The notes: generated by a model not told the origin, from the sequence alone. Positions 46,399 through 55,856 are shown, numbered from the stretch's first letter. The stretch is 57,909 nucleotides of DNA from Acidobacteriota bacterium (GCA_028874215.1 JAPPLF010000070.1:1-57909); one strand, 5' to 3'. A program made the numbers and translations.

Positions 46399-47232
46399 TC
46401 AGATCTGCGAATAGGAAGTCGGAATCAGAAACCAGTTCGTGATCTTGGAGACCGTGTCCTTGTAGCGCTCCATGGCCTTCATCCTGACCCAATCGGGATG
46501 AGCCAGGAAGGCTTCCCAGCTCTTCTTGTGCGTCTCCCGGTCCGTGCTCGACAGGATGTAGGTCAGATTCGGCACGTCATGGCCCACTAGGACTTCTCCG
46601 AAGAAAACCGGACCGAGACCCGCTTCCCGCATGATCTGGGTCTCCCCCTCGTCGAACATCTGCACTTTCCGATAGGCCGCGTTCTCGTGATGGCTCTCGT
46701 AGGTCCGAAGCTCGAAGATCCGCGCGTCCCCGGTGGACGACTGCTCCGGCAGCTCCATGACCGGGATGCTGTCGAAGGCCTTCATCAGCTTGCTCTCGAT
46801 TCGCCCGTAGGCCGGGTCGTCGATGGAGGCGGAAAAGTATTCGGACGCCGCCGTCTGGTAGTCCGCGTCCTGATCCAGGACGTCGCTCAGCCGAGTCATA
46901 TGATCCAGGGTCGGATAGGGGATCAGGATGAAAATGGAGAAGTCGTCTCCCGCTTCCTGCAATGTGAAGACTCCGACTCGATCGATGCCCGTCCGGTTCA
47001 ACGCGGGAAGCAGCGCGGTCTCCAGGTAGCGGCTGACGACTTCCTGCTTTTCGAGGCTGTCGATGCGGTAGACGCGAAGTTCGTAGTACTCGTGCATGAC
47101 CTCTCCCGCTGTTTCGCTCGCCGGCGCCTCGGAAGCCTCATTTTGGACCGCCGGGTTGCAGCTCACCGCCAGAAACATTGCCAGGCACAACCAAACGAGA
47201 TTCTGTGGCTGGAAATATTTGGAAATCATCAT
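46399..47232 (-). CDS. NIPSNAP family lipoprotein
   Basis: A 277-residue protein with a lipoprotein leader (MMISKYFQPQ then LAMFLAVSC). Two NIPSNAP-type ferredoxin-like alpha/beta modules follow: ELRVYRIDSLEKQEVVSRYLETALLPAL (about 48-150) and FELRTYESHHENAAYRKVQMF with VLVGHDVPNLTYIL (about 165-265). Function of bacterial NIPSNAP proteins is uncertain. GGAGGAG lies eight bases upstream of ATG 47232; the open frame to 47382 adds no leader and was rejected. Divergent to the large cytochrome fusion gene. Confidence 0.88.
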   Translation of the reverse strand: MMISKYFQPQNLVWLCLAMFLAVSCNPAVQNEASEAPASETAGEVMHEYYELRVYRIDSLEKQEVVSRYLETALLPALNRTGIDRVGVFTLQEAGDDFSIFILIPYPTLDHMTRLSDVLDQDADYQTAASEYFSASIDDPAYGRIESKLMKAFDSIPVMELPEQSSTGDARIFELRTYESHHENAAYRKVQMFDEGETQIMREAGLGPVFFGEVLVGHDVPNLTYILSSTDRETHKKSWEAFLAHPDWVRMKAMERYKDTVSKITNWFLIPTSYSQI

Positions 47233-47411
47233 CTTGGCTCTCCTCCGGTTGTCCAGGTCTCTCGAAACCCGGCTCGGCCGGACCAAAGTAGTAACCGGCC
47301 GAGCCGGTGTCAATCGGAGCGGGTCCTCGGTTGACAGTCTGTTCGGGTGTGACAATAGTTCTCTCCGACACCAAAATGGCACACTCGGACAAACCTGAAG
47401 GGGGTTGGCGA

Positions 47412-50400
47412 ATGAAGTTCAGAAGTCGCCCGTCCGGCTTGGGACAGGGTCTTTCAAGACTCGCAGCAGCGTTCCTGTTCTCGCTTTTCCTGTGCTCCAT
47501 TCCAATTCGCGCGTCGCAGGACGAAGAGGGATTCGTTTCTCTTTTCAACGGCCGGGATCTGACCGGCTGGATCGGCGACCCCCGACTCTGGAAGGTGCAA
47601 AACGGAGTGATCGTCGGTTCCACGGAGGAGAACCCGATCGAGCGCAACAGTTTTCTCTCCACCACCCGGAGCTTCACCGATTTCACATTGCGGGTTTCGG
47701 TGAAGTTGATCCGGGGAAACAGTGGGATCCAGTTCCGGAGCGAGCAGCACCCCGACTACGTGGTCAAGGGGTATCAGGCCGACATCGCCGAAGAAAAATA
47801 CTTCGGCATGCTCTACGAAGAGGGCAAGCGCGGCATCATGGACTACTGGAAGAAGCTGAGTCCCGAGGAGAAGGCGGCGATCAATTCACGCGCCGACCTG
47901 ACGGGATGGAACCGCTACGAGATCATCGCCGAGGGACGCCGGATCCGGTTCATTCTCAACGGCCACCAGGTTTGCGACCTGACCGATCCCAAGGGGTCGA
48001 GGTCGGGGATCATCGCCCTCCAACTCCACACCGGGCAGCCCATGCGGGTCCTGTACAAGGACATCCGGATCAAGGCGGCCAGGACGACCGGCCAGATACG
48101 GCGCGGCAAGGAACGATTCCGGGTTGCCGCCGGCTTCCAGGTGGAGCAGGTGGCCACCGACGAATTGCTGGGCTCACTGGTCAATATGGCCTTCGACCAC
48201 TTGGGCAGGCCGGTCGTGGCCCGTGAGCACGGTGGAATTCACATCCTGCTGGATGAGGACGGGGACGGCCGGTTCGAACGGGTCCGGGACTTCTCGAACC
48301 GGGTGCAAAAGGCGCACGGGATGCACTACCTGGGCGCCGGAGACCTGCTGGTGCAGGCCAACGGGCCCGACGGACCGGGCCTCTACCGGCTGGTCGACGA
48401 CGATGGCGACGACCAGGCCGATTCCACCACCCTGATCGCCGGCAGCCGCGGCCGGATCGGAGAGCACGGGCCGCACGCCATCCTGACCGGCATGGACGGC
48501 GACCTGTACCTGCTCTACGGCAACTACGCCTACCCCGACGCGACCGTCGACCCGGGCTCTCCCTCCCGGGGGCTCCGGGAGGATCATCTTCTGGAGCGCT
48601 ACGTGGATCCCCGGGGACACGCCAACTCGATCCGGGTGCCCGCCGGTACCATCCACCGGCTGGATCTCGCCGGCAATCGGGTCACTCAGTACAGCGCCGG
48701 TTTCCGGAACGCCTTCGACTTCGCTCTGAATCCACAGGGAGAGATCTTTACCTTCGATTCGGACATGGAGTGGGACTTCGGGCTTCCCTGGTACCGGCCC
48801 ATCCGGGTCCTTCACGCGGTTCCCGGAGGGGACTACGGCTGGCGAACGGGATCCAGCAAGTTCCCCGACTACTACCCCGATTCCCTCCCCGCCGTCGAAA
48901 GTCTGGGACGCGGCTCACCCGTGGGAATCGCCTTCTACCAGCACCGGTCCTACCCTCCCAGATATCACGGAGCCCTCTTTCTGGGGGACTGGTCCCGGGG
49001 GCGCATCCGGGTGAGCTTTCCGGAGCAGACCGGGGCGACGTACGCCGCCTCCGGCGAGGACTTCGTCACAGGGGAGCCGTTGAATGTGACCGACCTGGAC
49101 GTCGGCCCCGACGGGCTCCTCTATTTCTCGGCGGGCGGCCGATCCACCAGCGGCGGGCTCTACAGGGTCCTCCATGGCGACGCGGCGCCCGCGTCCTCCG
49201 TCGGCACCGGCTCCGGCGCCCGCAAGGCCCTGACCCAGCCCATGCACCGGTCCGCTTGGGGAAAGCTGGCGCTGACCCGGGTCAAGTCCGAATTGGGGAC
49301 CCGTTGGGAAGGCGATCTGATCCGAGTCGCTCGCGACCGGGCCTCTCCTTCCGAACAGCGAGTCCGCGCCCTGGAGCTGCTTCAGACCATGGGACCGGCG
49401 CCCGTCCCGGAGCTGCTGGACCAGCTCTCCAGGGATGAGGATCGGGAGGTCCGCGCGGCCGCGGTCCTCCTGCTGGGGACCCACCCCCTGAAATCGGTCT
49501 CACCCAGCCTGCATGAGCGTTTGGGCGACTCCGACCCCCTGGTGGCGAGGCGGGCCGCGGAATCCCTCCTGCGGGCCGGATTGAACTCCGACTCTCCTCT
49601 TCCGGATCCTGAAGCGCTGGCCCGGAGCCTGTACCGCCTCATGGATCATTCCGGCCGGTTCGTCCGCCACGCCGCGAGGCTGACACTGGAGCGGATGGAC
49701 CCACTTCTCTGGACCTCACGGGTTCTGGCCGACACCGTACGGGAGCGGCCTCACGGGGCACTGGAGGGCCTTCTGGCCTTGATCCGGGTTGGAATCCCGG
49801 GTCCGGACTGGAACGCCATTCAGGAAAAACTCCTGGAATACAGCCGCGAACCCATGACCGAGGAGATCCGACTGGCCTACCTGCGAATCTGCCAGTTGGC
49901 CTTGCTGCGCGACCCGGCGCCGGCAACAGCGGGACGCAAGAAATTCGCTTCCCAACTCGGCTCCCGGTTGCTGGACCTGTATCCCACGGAAAGCTCTCTG
50001 GTGAATCGGGAGTTGGAAACGCTCCTGGGGCACCTGCAGACGCCGGGCGCCATTGAGGCGCTGCTTCGGGATCTGAAGCCGGAAAAGTCCCAGCCGGACC
50101 AGATCCATACCGTTTACGCTCTTCGATCCATCAAGCAGGGTTGGAACCGGGCTCAGCGGAACACCCTGGTCGAGTGGTTCGACCGGGGATGGCGGATGCC
50201 GGGTGCGGCCAGCATGCACGGCTACATCGCCCGTCTTTGGGAAGACGTTCTGGACCTGCTTCCGGCGGAGGAGCGGGACCAGGCCGAGGCGCGGGAGGCC
50301 GAGCTGGCGCGGAAGCGGGCGGAGCGGGTTCTGGAGCTCATCAGCGGCGAGCCTCCACCGGAGCGATCGCGGCTCACCCAGATGAGTTTCGAGGAATTGA

Positions 50401-50807
50401 GCCTCTACCTGGAATTCGATCCCGGGGCCTACGAGAGAGGGAGCGCGGAACGGGGGCGGGCCGTATTCCACCGGGCCAAGTGTTCCAATTGCCACGTGTT
50501 CGGCAGCGAGGGCCGGGGCGGCGGACCCGATCTGTCGACGGCGGTCAAGCGCTTTCGCCGTTCCGAGATCCTGGAGGCCATCATGTTTCCCTCCAAGGTC
50601 ATCTCCGACCAGTACACGGCGCTCATCGTCGAGGCCAAGGGACGCGAGCCGTTCACCGGAATGCTGGCGGATGAGACAGAAGAGGTGTTGACCCTCATCG
50701 ACGCCACCGGAGAGAGAATCGAGATTCCCAAGGACCTCGTCACCGATCGGCGAACCTCCCGGATCTCCATCATGCCCGAAGACCTGCTGGAGGCCATGAC
50801 AACGTAG
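47412..50807 (+). CDS. DUF1080 / beta-propeller / HEAT / cytochrome c fusion protein
   Basis: A 1131-residue secreted multidomain protein. Signal peptide 1-34; DUF1080 (3-keto-disaccharide hydrolase) domain about 38-220 with GFVSLFNGRDLTGW and NSGIQFRS; a PVC-type glucose-dehydrogenase-like propeller about 225-610 with RVAAGFQVEQVATDE, GRPVVAREHGGIHIL and DEDGDGRFERV; HEAT-like helical repeats about 630-960; and a C-terminal cytochrome c-like domain with one heme site CSNCH (Cys1024, Cys1027, His1028) and a C-terminal beta region. The combination suggests oxidation of a sugar in the propeller with electron transfer to the heme and cleavage of 3-keto-glycosides by DUF1080. AAGGGGG precedes the ATG. 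Confidence 0.9.
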   Translation: MKFRSRPSGLGQGLSRLAAAFLFSLFLCSIPIRASQDEEGFVSLFNGRDLTGWIGDPRLWKVQNGVIVGSTEENPIERNSFLSTTRSFTDFTLRVSVKLIRGNSGIQFRSEQHPDYVVKGYQADIAEEKYFGMLYEEGKRGIMDYWKKLSPEEKAAINSRADLTGWNRYEIIAEGRRIRFILNGHQVCDLTDPKGSRSGIIALQLHTGQPMRVLYKDIRIKAARTTGQIRRGKERFRVAAGFQVEQVATDELLGSLVNMAFDHLGRPVVAREHGGIHILLDEDGDGRFERVRDFSNRVQKAHGMHYLGAGDLLVQANGPDGPGLYRLVDDDGDDQADSTTLIAGSRGRIGEHGPHAILTGMDGDLYLLYGNYAYPDATVDPGSPSRGLREDHLLERYVDPRGHANSIRVPAGTIHRLDLAGNRVTQYSAGFRNAFDFALNPQGEIFTFDSDMEWDFGLPWYRPIRVLHAVPGGDYGWRTGSSKFPDYYPDSLPAVESLGRGSPVGIAFYQHRSYPPRYHGALFLGDWSRGRIRVSFPEQTGATYAASGEDFVTGEPLNVTDLDVGPDGLLYFSAGGRSTSGGLYRVLHGDAAPASSVGTGSGARKALTQPMHRSAWGKLALTRVKSELGTRWEGDLIRVARDRASPSEQRVRALELLQTMGPAPVPELLDQLSRDEDREVRAAAVLLLGTHPLKSVSPSLHERLGDSDPLVARRAAESLLRAGLNSDSPLPDPEALARSLYRLMDHSGRFVRHAARLTLERMDPLLWTSRVLADTVRERPHGALEGLLALIRVGIPGPDWNAIQEKLLEYSREPMTEEIRLAYLRICQLALLRDPAPATAGRKKFASQLGSRLLDLYPTESSLVNRELETLLGHLQTPGAIEALLRDLKPEKSQPDQIHTVYALRSIKQGWNRAQRNTLVEWFDRGWRMPGAASMHGYIARLWEDVLDLLPAEERDQAEAREAELARKRAERVLELISGEPPPERSRLTQMSFEELSLYLEFDPGAYERGSAERGRAVFHRAKCSNCHVFGSEGRGGGPDLSTAVKRFRRSEILEAIMFPSKVISDQYTALIVEAKGREPFTGMLADETEEVLTLIDATGERIEIPKDLVTDRRTSRISIMPEDLLEAMTT

Positions 50808-50879
50808 AACCTGGTGGACCTGTTCCTGTTTCTGGAGCGGGGCTCGGGATTCTGACCGGGACTTGAAGCGCGGCTCCGG

Positions 50880-51668
50880 TCAGACGTCGGGATTCGGCAC
50901 CCAGATCAATTCGGGAACGCGGACGACACGGGTCCTCCACCGCGACCCGTCCAGTTCCAGGATCCGGGCGCCGGGGGGAGCAGGATCGAAGACCGGGATC
51001 TCTCCCTGGGGCAGGAATTGGAAAGCCGTGGAGGGGGCGGACAGAACCTCCACCTCACCCAATCGACCCCGGAACTCGTGGTGGACATGCCCGCAAAGGA
51101 CCAGTTGAACCTGAGGCGCCGCCCCCACGACCGAGCGGAGTTGCCCGGCATCCTCCAAGCCGATCCGGTCCAACCAGGGGCACCCGACCGGAACCGGAGG
51201 GTGATGGATGAAAAGGATCGTAGGAACTCCGGAGTCCGCCTCCAGTTCCTTCCTCAACCAATCCAACTGGCGGCGGCCCACCCGTCCGGAGACGGAACCG
51301 GGCAGCCGGGAATCCAGCCCCACAAGCTTCCAGCCCGGCAGGTCCAGGCAGAAGCCGAAGGAGTCCCCGGCGGAACCGGCCATTTCGGGGAACACCTCCC
51401 GCATGAACGCCCGGCAGTCGTGATTCCCGGGGATCATCCGCCAAGGCGTGCTTCGTTCCTCCAACGTTCGCCTCAGGAGCCGGTAGGTTTCCCGCTGCTC
51501 ATCGTGCGCCAGATCCCCGGTCAGGATTACCCAGTCAAAGCCGGAGGCCTCGCCATCCAAATGGCGAAGGACCTGGCGAAAGGATCGCCAGGTGGGGACA
51601 TCCCGATGCTGTGAGTCGGGGTCGGACAGGAGGTGAGGATCGCTCAATTGCAGAATGCGAATGGTCAT
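50880..51668 (-). CDS. Metallophosphoesterase (CpdA-like)
   Basis: A 262-residue calcineurin-type phosphodiesterase. Metal-binding motifs in order: QLSDPHLL (Asp10, His12), LTGDLAHD, PGNHDCR, IHHPP and CGHVHHE. It resembles 3',5'-cyclic-AMP phosphodiesterases of the CpdA group, but substrate is uncertain. ATG 51668 begins directly at the first strand; the 34-codon upstream extension runs into divergent DNA and was dropped. Confidence 0.9.
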   Translation of the reverse strand: MTIRILQLSDPHLLSDPDSQHRDVPTWRSFRQVLRHLDGEASGFDWVILTGDLAHDEQRETYRLLRRTLEERSTPWRMIPGNHDCRAFMREVFPEMAGSAGDSFGFCLDLPGWKLVGLDSRLPGSVSGRVGRRQLDWLRKELEADSGVPTILFIHHPPVPVGCPWLDRIGLEDAGQLRSVVGAAPQVQLVLCGHVHHEFRGRLGEVEVLSAPSTAFQFLPQGEIPVFDPAPPGARILELDGSRWRTRVVRVPELIWVPNPDV

Positions 51669-51814
51669 GGTCGGTGCGCAGTGGGGAGGCCTAGGCGACA
51701 AGTGTATAGTGTTCTGCCTCGAACGGGTCGATTCATTGTGAAACGACGATTTCTCAACGCCCCGTCGCACCGGCGGGCGACCCGGCTTCGTCCCGGGCTC
51801 GGTACAACGTCCTG

Positions 51815-52795
51815 ATGGCTTTCCATTGGCGGACCTGTTTCCTTATTCTCACCAGCCTGTTGGTCTCCACACAGGGTTTTGGAACTGCCGATACTCCATC
51901 TTGTGCGGATCACTCCATCGCCGCAAGCGCAGTCCGAACCCCGAATGACGTGGAGGCATTCGTCCAGTGCGCCTACGAGCTGGTCCAGGACAGAGGCTTT
52001 GAAGAAGCCTACGAGGCCTTCCACAATGACGAGCGCTGGCGTTCGGGTCCAGTCTACATCGGGGTTACGGAACTCACTCCCGTGAGCGACGCGGTTCGAT
52101 CGTTCGTCTTCCCGCCGGATCCATCGATCGAAGGGGACCCGTCTCATTGGGGCCGGTTGATCGATGCCTTCGGCAATGATCTCTTCCGGGAATCGTATCG
52201 TGTGGCCAGTGAATTCGGCGAAGGCTGGATCTACTATTCCTACTTGAATCCGGTTTCCGGCAACGATGAGCCGAAAGCCACCTACATCAAGGCGATCGAT
52301 TGGAATGGCGTGCCCTCGACGATCGGAGCCGGGATCTACCAACGCGATCTCCCCGGCACCTGCCAACGGGAAGAGGTGAACGCCATGGGCCTCACCCTCG
52401 ATCCTTCGGACGAAAAGTTGCGGGAATTCGTCCGTTGTGCGGCCATGCAGCTCGAATCGATGGGGTACTTCGCCTCCGTCCCGCTGTCGGCCGATCCGAG
52501 TTGGAGGCACGACTCGATCTACGTTTTCGGGCTGGACCAGAACGGGAATACCCTCTTCAGCGGTGAACCATACCACCGGGGCGCTTGGACACCGGGGGGA
52601 AGCGGTTCGGAGTTGACCTCGATTCCGGACCGGGATTTCTTGAGCGTTGCCGATGCCTTCGGTGAATCCTTCCTCTATTTCCGGACCCGCAATCCTGCCA
52701 CCGGATCCCAGCAGCGGAAGGTGGTCTTCGTCAAGCGCGTGGTCAGCTACGGGCTGCCGATCCTGATCGGTTCCGGCTACTACTTGGACGAGTAG
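51815..52795 (+). CDS. Periplasmic tandem Cache-domain protein
   Basis: A 326-residue protein with an N-terminal signal (residues 6-24). Two similar halves follow (about 42-180 and 205-325), each with VEAFVQCAYELVQDRGFEEAYEAF-type helix, an RWRSGPVYIGV or WRHDSIYVFGL strand and a closing KATYIKAIDWNGVPSTIGAGIY or KVVFVKRVVSYGLPILIGSGYY strand. These are Cache_2-like ligand-binding domains, normally the outer part of sensor kinases or chemoreceptors. Here no membrane anchor or signalling domain follows, so it is a free periplasmic sensor or binding protein. Paired cysteines occur near both domain starts. Confidence 0.75.
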   Translation: MAFHWRTCFLILTSLLVSTQGFGTADTPSCADHSIAASAVRTPNDVEAFVQCAYELVQDRGFEEAYEAFHNDERWRSGPVYIGVTELTPVSDAVRSFVFPPDPSIEGDPSHWGRLIDAFGNDLFRESYRVASEFGEGWIYYSYLNPVSGNDEPKATYIKAIDWNGVPSTIGAGIYQRDLPGTCQREEVNAMGLTLDPSDEKLREFVRCAAMQLESMGYFASVPLSADPSWRHDSIYVFGLDQNGNTLFSGEPYHRGAWTPGGSGSELTSIPDRDFLSVADAFGESFLYFRTRNPATGSQQRKVVFVKRVVSYGLPILIGSGYYLDE

Positions 52796-53020
52796 GACCA
52801 AACCTGGAATCCTGCCGCAATATCCGTCGCCTCCCTACGATTGCCGGCGCCATGACAACGGCTCTCGGGCCCCTTGAAACGGTCCCGCCCGGCGGCCTCG
52901 CATGGTTGTTCCACCCCCCGGGTTGCTATATCCTGCGCCCTTGTTGGATTCGGGACTCGCATGAGTTTGTTCGAACCGGCACCGTCACCGATCAAGTCAT
53001 AACCACAGGGAGACAGCAGC

Positions 53021-54040
53021 ATGAAAGCGGCCATTCTGTACGGCGCCAGGGACCTTCGAGTAGAGGAGCGGGACCTCGACAGCGACGCTCTCGGGCCGAA
53101 CCAACTCTACGTGGAGACTCTGGTTTCGGCCCTCTCCACGGGCACCGATCTGGGCAACTACCTGGGAGACTCCAACTATGTTCCCGACGCGCCCGACTAC
53201 CCGCGCCAAGTGGGTTACTCCAACGTCGGAGTCGTTCGCAAGGTGGGATCGGCAGTCACCCAATTCCGTCCGGGCCAGAGAATCTTCTCGCGCCACTACC
53301 ACCAGTCCGCCTTCATCGCCGGCGATGACGAGGTGCTGACTCCGATTCCGGACGGGGTCCCCGACGACGAGGCGTCGCTGGCCTATCTCACCCATCTGGG
53401 CCTGGCCGGAATCCGGCAGGCGAAGTACGAGACGGGAGAAAACGTCGCTGTGGTGGGCCTGGGTATCATCGGACTGTGCACCGTGGGACTCGCCCGGGCC
53501 ATGGGGGCCAAGGTAGTGGCCATCTCCAACTCCCCCAAACGGTCGGCGGCCGCCCTGAAGATGGGCGCCCACGCCGCCGTCGAGTACCGGGACCCGAGTC
53601 TCGGCGACTGTCTCGCCCGTGTCTTCGGCGAGGAGGGGACGGACCTGGTCATCCTCACCGCGAATCCCTGGCCGGCATACCGGCTCTCGGTGGACATCGC
53701 CCGCACCGGCGGCCGGATCAGCATCCTGGGCTTTCCCGGAAGGTTCGACGAACCTCCCGACTTCAATCCGCTGGACCCCAGGTGGTTCTACGCCAAGCAG
53801 CTCACGCTCCTGGGCTCCGGCTCTGCTCCTTCAACCGATGCGCCGGCCTCGGACCTCCGCTTCAACATTCGGAGGAATCTCCAGTACATCATGACCCTCC
53901 TGGCCAACAGGGACATGCGATTCGATTCCCTGATCACCCACCGCTTCCCGCCCGAACGCATGAAGGAAGCGTACGAACTGGCCCGGGAGCACTCCAAGGA
54001 TCTCATCGCCGCCGTGTTCGACTGGGCTCAGGAAGACTAG
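53021..54040 (+). CDS. Medium-chain alcohol dehydrogenase-like protein, zinc ligands missing
   Basis: A 339-residue MDR-superfamily oxidoreductase. The N-terminal GroES-like domain reads VSALSTGTDLGNYLG where zinc enzymes have C-x-G-T-D, so the catalytic Cys is replaced. No structural four-Cys lobe is present either. The Rossmann motif VVGLGIIGLCTVGLA is intact (about 147-161). It is thus a zinc-independent MDR, perhaps a sugar-alcohol or acid dehydrogenase. The stop is six bases before the sodium symporter start, so they form an operon and probably act on the same solute. Confidence 0.85.
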   Translation: MKAAILYGARDLRVEERDLDSDALGPNQLYVETLVSALSTGTDLGNYLGDSNYVPDAPDYPRQVGYSNVGVVRKVGSAVTQFRPGQRIFSRHYHQSAFIAGDDEVLTPIPDGVPDDEASLAYLTHLGLAGIRQAKYETGENVAVVGLGIIGLCTVGLARAMGAKVVAISNSPKRSAAALKMGAHAAVEYRDPSLGDCLARVFGEEGTDLVILTANPWPAYRLSVDIARTGGRISILGFPGRFDEPPDFNPLDPRWFYAKQLTLLGSGSAPSTDAPASDLRFNIRRNLQYIMTLLANRDMRFDSLITHRFPPERMKEAYELAREHSKDLIAAVFDWAQED

Positions 54041-54046
54041 CCCGTC

Positions 54047-55597
54047 ATGAGCGGGAACTGGATCGACCTCGGCATCGTGGCGCTCTACGCCCTGGGGGCC
54101 CTGGGTTACGGACTCTGGGTGTCGCGCCGCGTCCGCACCTCCCTGGACTACACCGTCGCCGGCAGGCAACTGGGGATGTTCGCCCTGGTTGGCACGCTGG
54201 TGATGACCGAGTTCAATCCCTCCACCATGATCTGGTTCGGGAGCATCAGCTACACGGCCGGGCCCCGGGCCGCCTGGCTCTGCCTGATCTTCATCACCGG
54301 ACTCGGCAGCTACGGCCTGCTGGTGGCGCGCCGCTGGCAGAGGCTCCAGGCGGTGAGCATCGCCGAGATGTTCGAGGCCCGGTACTCCTTGGGACTGCGT
54401 CGAGCCGTCAGCCTGGTCACCACCCTGATCCTGACCCTCTTCTCCTCAGGCTACCTCATCGCCACCAGCAAGACGTTTTCCTCGGCGCTGGGACTTGCAC
54501 CCTCGGGCGCCCTGGTCCCGGGTTGGATCACGGCGGACCGGACCCTGGTCTGGACCGCCCTGGTGATCAGCACCGTTGTCCTCATCTTCACCTGGGCCGG
54601 CGGCCTGATTGCGGTGGCCTTCACCGACACGGCGTCGCTGGTGGTCACGGTCGTCGTACTGCCGCTTCTGGCCATTAGCGCCCTGCAGTTCGCCGCGCCG
54701 GAACCGCTGTTCCATTCCTACCAGGCCGTGGATCCCGACCCCATTTTACCCCTCCATTTCATCGTCACCCTGAACGTGGTCATCCTCCTCTGTTACCCCC
54801 TGGCGCCCTGGTACGGGCAGCGGATGTTCGCCGCCCGTAGCGAGAAGACCGCCTTCGCCGCTGTGGCCATCGCCACCCTGGCCACCACTCTCCTCTATGC
54901 CTGCGGACAGGTGGCCACGCTCATCTATCACAGCCACCATTCCGGCCTGCAGGATCCGGACCAGGCCGTGGGCGGGGCCATGAACCTTTTCCTGGGCCCC
55001 GGGATCCGTGGACTGATGCTGGCCATGCTCTTCGCCGTCTGCCAGACCACCATGTCCAGCATCTGGAACACCACTTCGGCCATGGTGGTGCAGGATTTCT
55101 ACAAAGGGTGGCTCCGGCCCGACGCCTCCGATGCGGACCAGTTGAGGGTGGGCCGCAAGGTCACGCTGCTCCTGGGCCTGATCACCCTCCTGTTGTGCAC
55201 GACGCTTCTGGGCAAGTTGCTGGTGGTCATCAATCTCTTCGGGAACACCCTCTTCGCGGCCATGTTCTTCCCTTGCGTCTTCGGATTTCTCTGGTGGAAG
55301 GCGAGCCGGCGGGCCGCGAGCGTCTGCCTCGCGCTGGGTTGGACGTTGGGCCTGGCCGTCGCGATCTACGCCAACGTTCTGGCCGACCCGGTTGTTCCCT
55401 TCCCCGTCTGGGCCCGTTGGATCTACGTCTACCTGATGCCGGGAATCTGCCTTGTGGGGGTTCTGGTCAGCCATCTGGATCGTCCTTCGCAAGAGGAGAT
55501 CCGGCGGCGAGTGACCTTCTTCCGGCGCGTCGGCGCCCCGTGGGTCGGAGCCAGGGACTTCACGTCTCAAGCCCAACCTCCCGACTCGACACCCTGA
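54047..55597 (+). CDS. Sodium:solute symporter (SSS family)
   Basis: A 516-residue inner-membrane transporter with about 13 hydrophobic segments. Family features include an N-terminal segment followed by SRRVRTSLDYTVAGRQLG, an early core helix TEFNPSTMIWFGSISYTAG, and the repeat around QTTMSSIWNTTSAMVVQDFY. It should import a sugar, sugar acid or similar solute with Na+. Immediately downstream of an MDR dehydrogenase gene. The C-terminus (VTFFRRVGAPWVGARDF) is cytoplasmic and basic. Confidence 0.92.
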   Translation: MSGNWIDLGIVALYALGALGYGLWVSRRVRTSLDYTVAGRQLGMFALVGTLVMTEFNPSTMIWFGSISYTAGPRAAWLCLIFITGLGSYGLLVARRWQRLQAVSIAEMFEARYSLGLRRAVSLVTTLILTLFSSGYLIATSKTFSSALGLAPSGALVPGWITADRTLVWTALVISTVVLIFTWAGGLIAVAFTDTASLVVTVVVLPLLAISALQFAAPEPLFHSYQAVDPDPILPLHFIVTLNVVILLCYPLAPWYGQRMFAARSEKTAFAAVAIATLATTLLYACGQVATLIYHSHHSGLQDPDQAVGGAMNLFLGPGIRGLMLAMLFAVCQTTMSSIWNTTSAMVVQDFYKGWLRPDASDADQLRVGRKVTLLLGLITLLLCTTLLGKLLVVINLFGNTLFAAMFFPCVFGFLWWKASRRAASVCLALGWTLGLAVAIYANVLADPVVPFPVWARWIYVYLMPGICLVGVLVSHLDRPSQEEIRRRVTFFRRVGAPWVGARDFTSQAQPPDSTP

Positions 55598-55611
55598 TCC
55601 GGCCGCTTATC

Positions 55612-55688
55612 GGGAAAGGGACAGTGCCAATTTGGGGAAAGGGACAGTGCCTATCGGGAAAGGGACAGTGCCGAATTTGCCGAATTTG
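55612..55688. repeat. Three tandem copies of GGGAAAGGGACAGTGCC, then a 9-bp direct repeat
   Basis: Copies at 55612-55628, 55635-55651 and 55656-55672 are identical over 17 bp with 4-6 bp linkers. CCGAATTTG is repeated back-to-back at 55671-55679 and 55680-55688. It begins 15 bp after the symporter stop. Such repeats are not coding. Confidence 0.85.
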
Positions 55689-55820
55689 CTCTAGTTGCGC
55701 GGAAGGCCACACTGAAGCTGCGAGGAGTCCGTTCTGGGTCAGATTCCTGGTGTCAAGGATGATCTCGCGTCTCGACCACTACCCGATCACGCACCGACCC
55801 TGCTTCAGGCCGCAACGAAG

Positions 55821-55856
55821 TGTCCGATTCCGGGACAAAGTGTCCGGTTTCGGACA
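55821..55856. promoter_or_regulatory. Two tandem TGTCC/GGACA palindromes
   Basis: TGTCC-7-GGACA (55821-55837) and TGTCCG-GTTT-CGGACA (55841-55856) have centres about 20 bp apart, two helical turns. Paired sites of this form are what I would expect for a dimeric enhancer-binding activator. No matching -24/-12 promoter or regulator gene was identified nearby. Confidence 0.5.
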
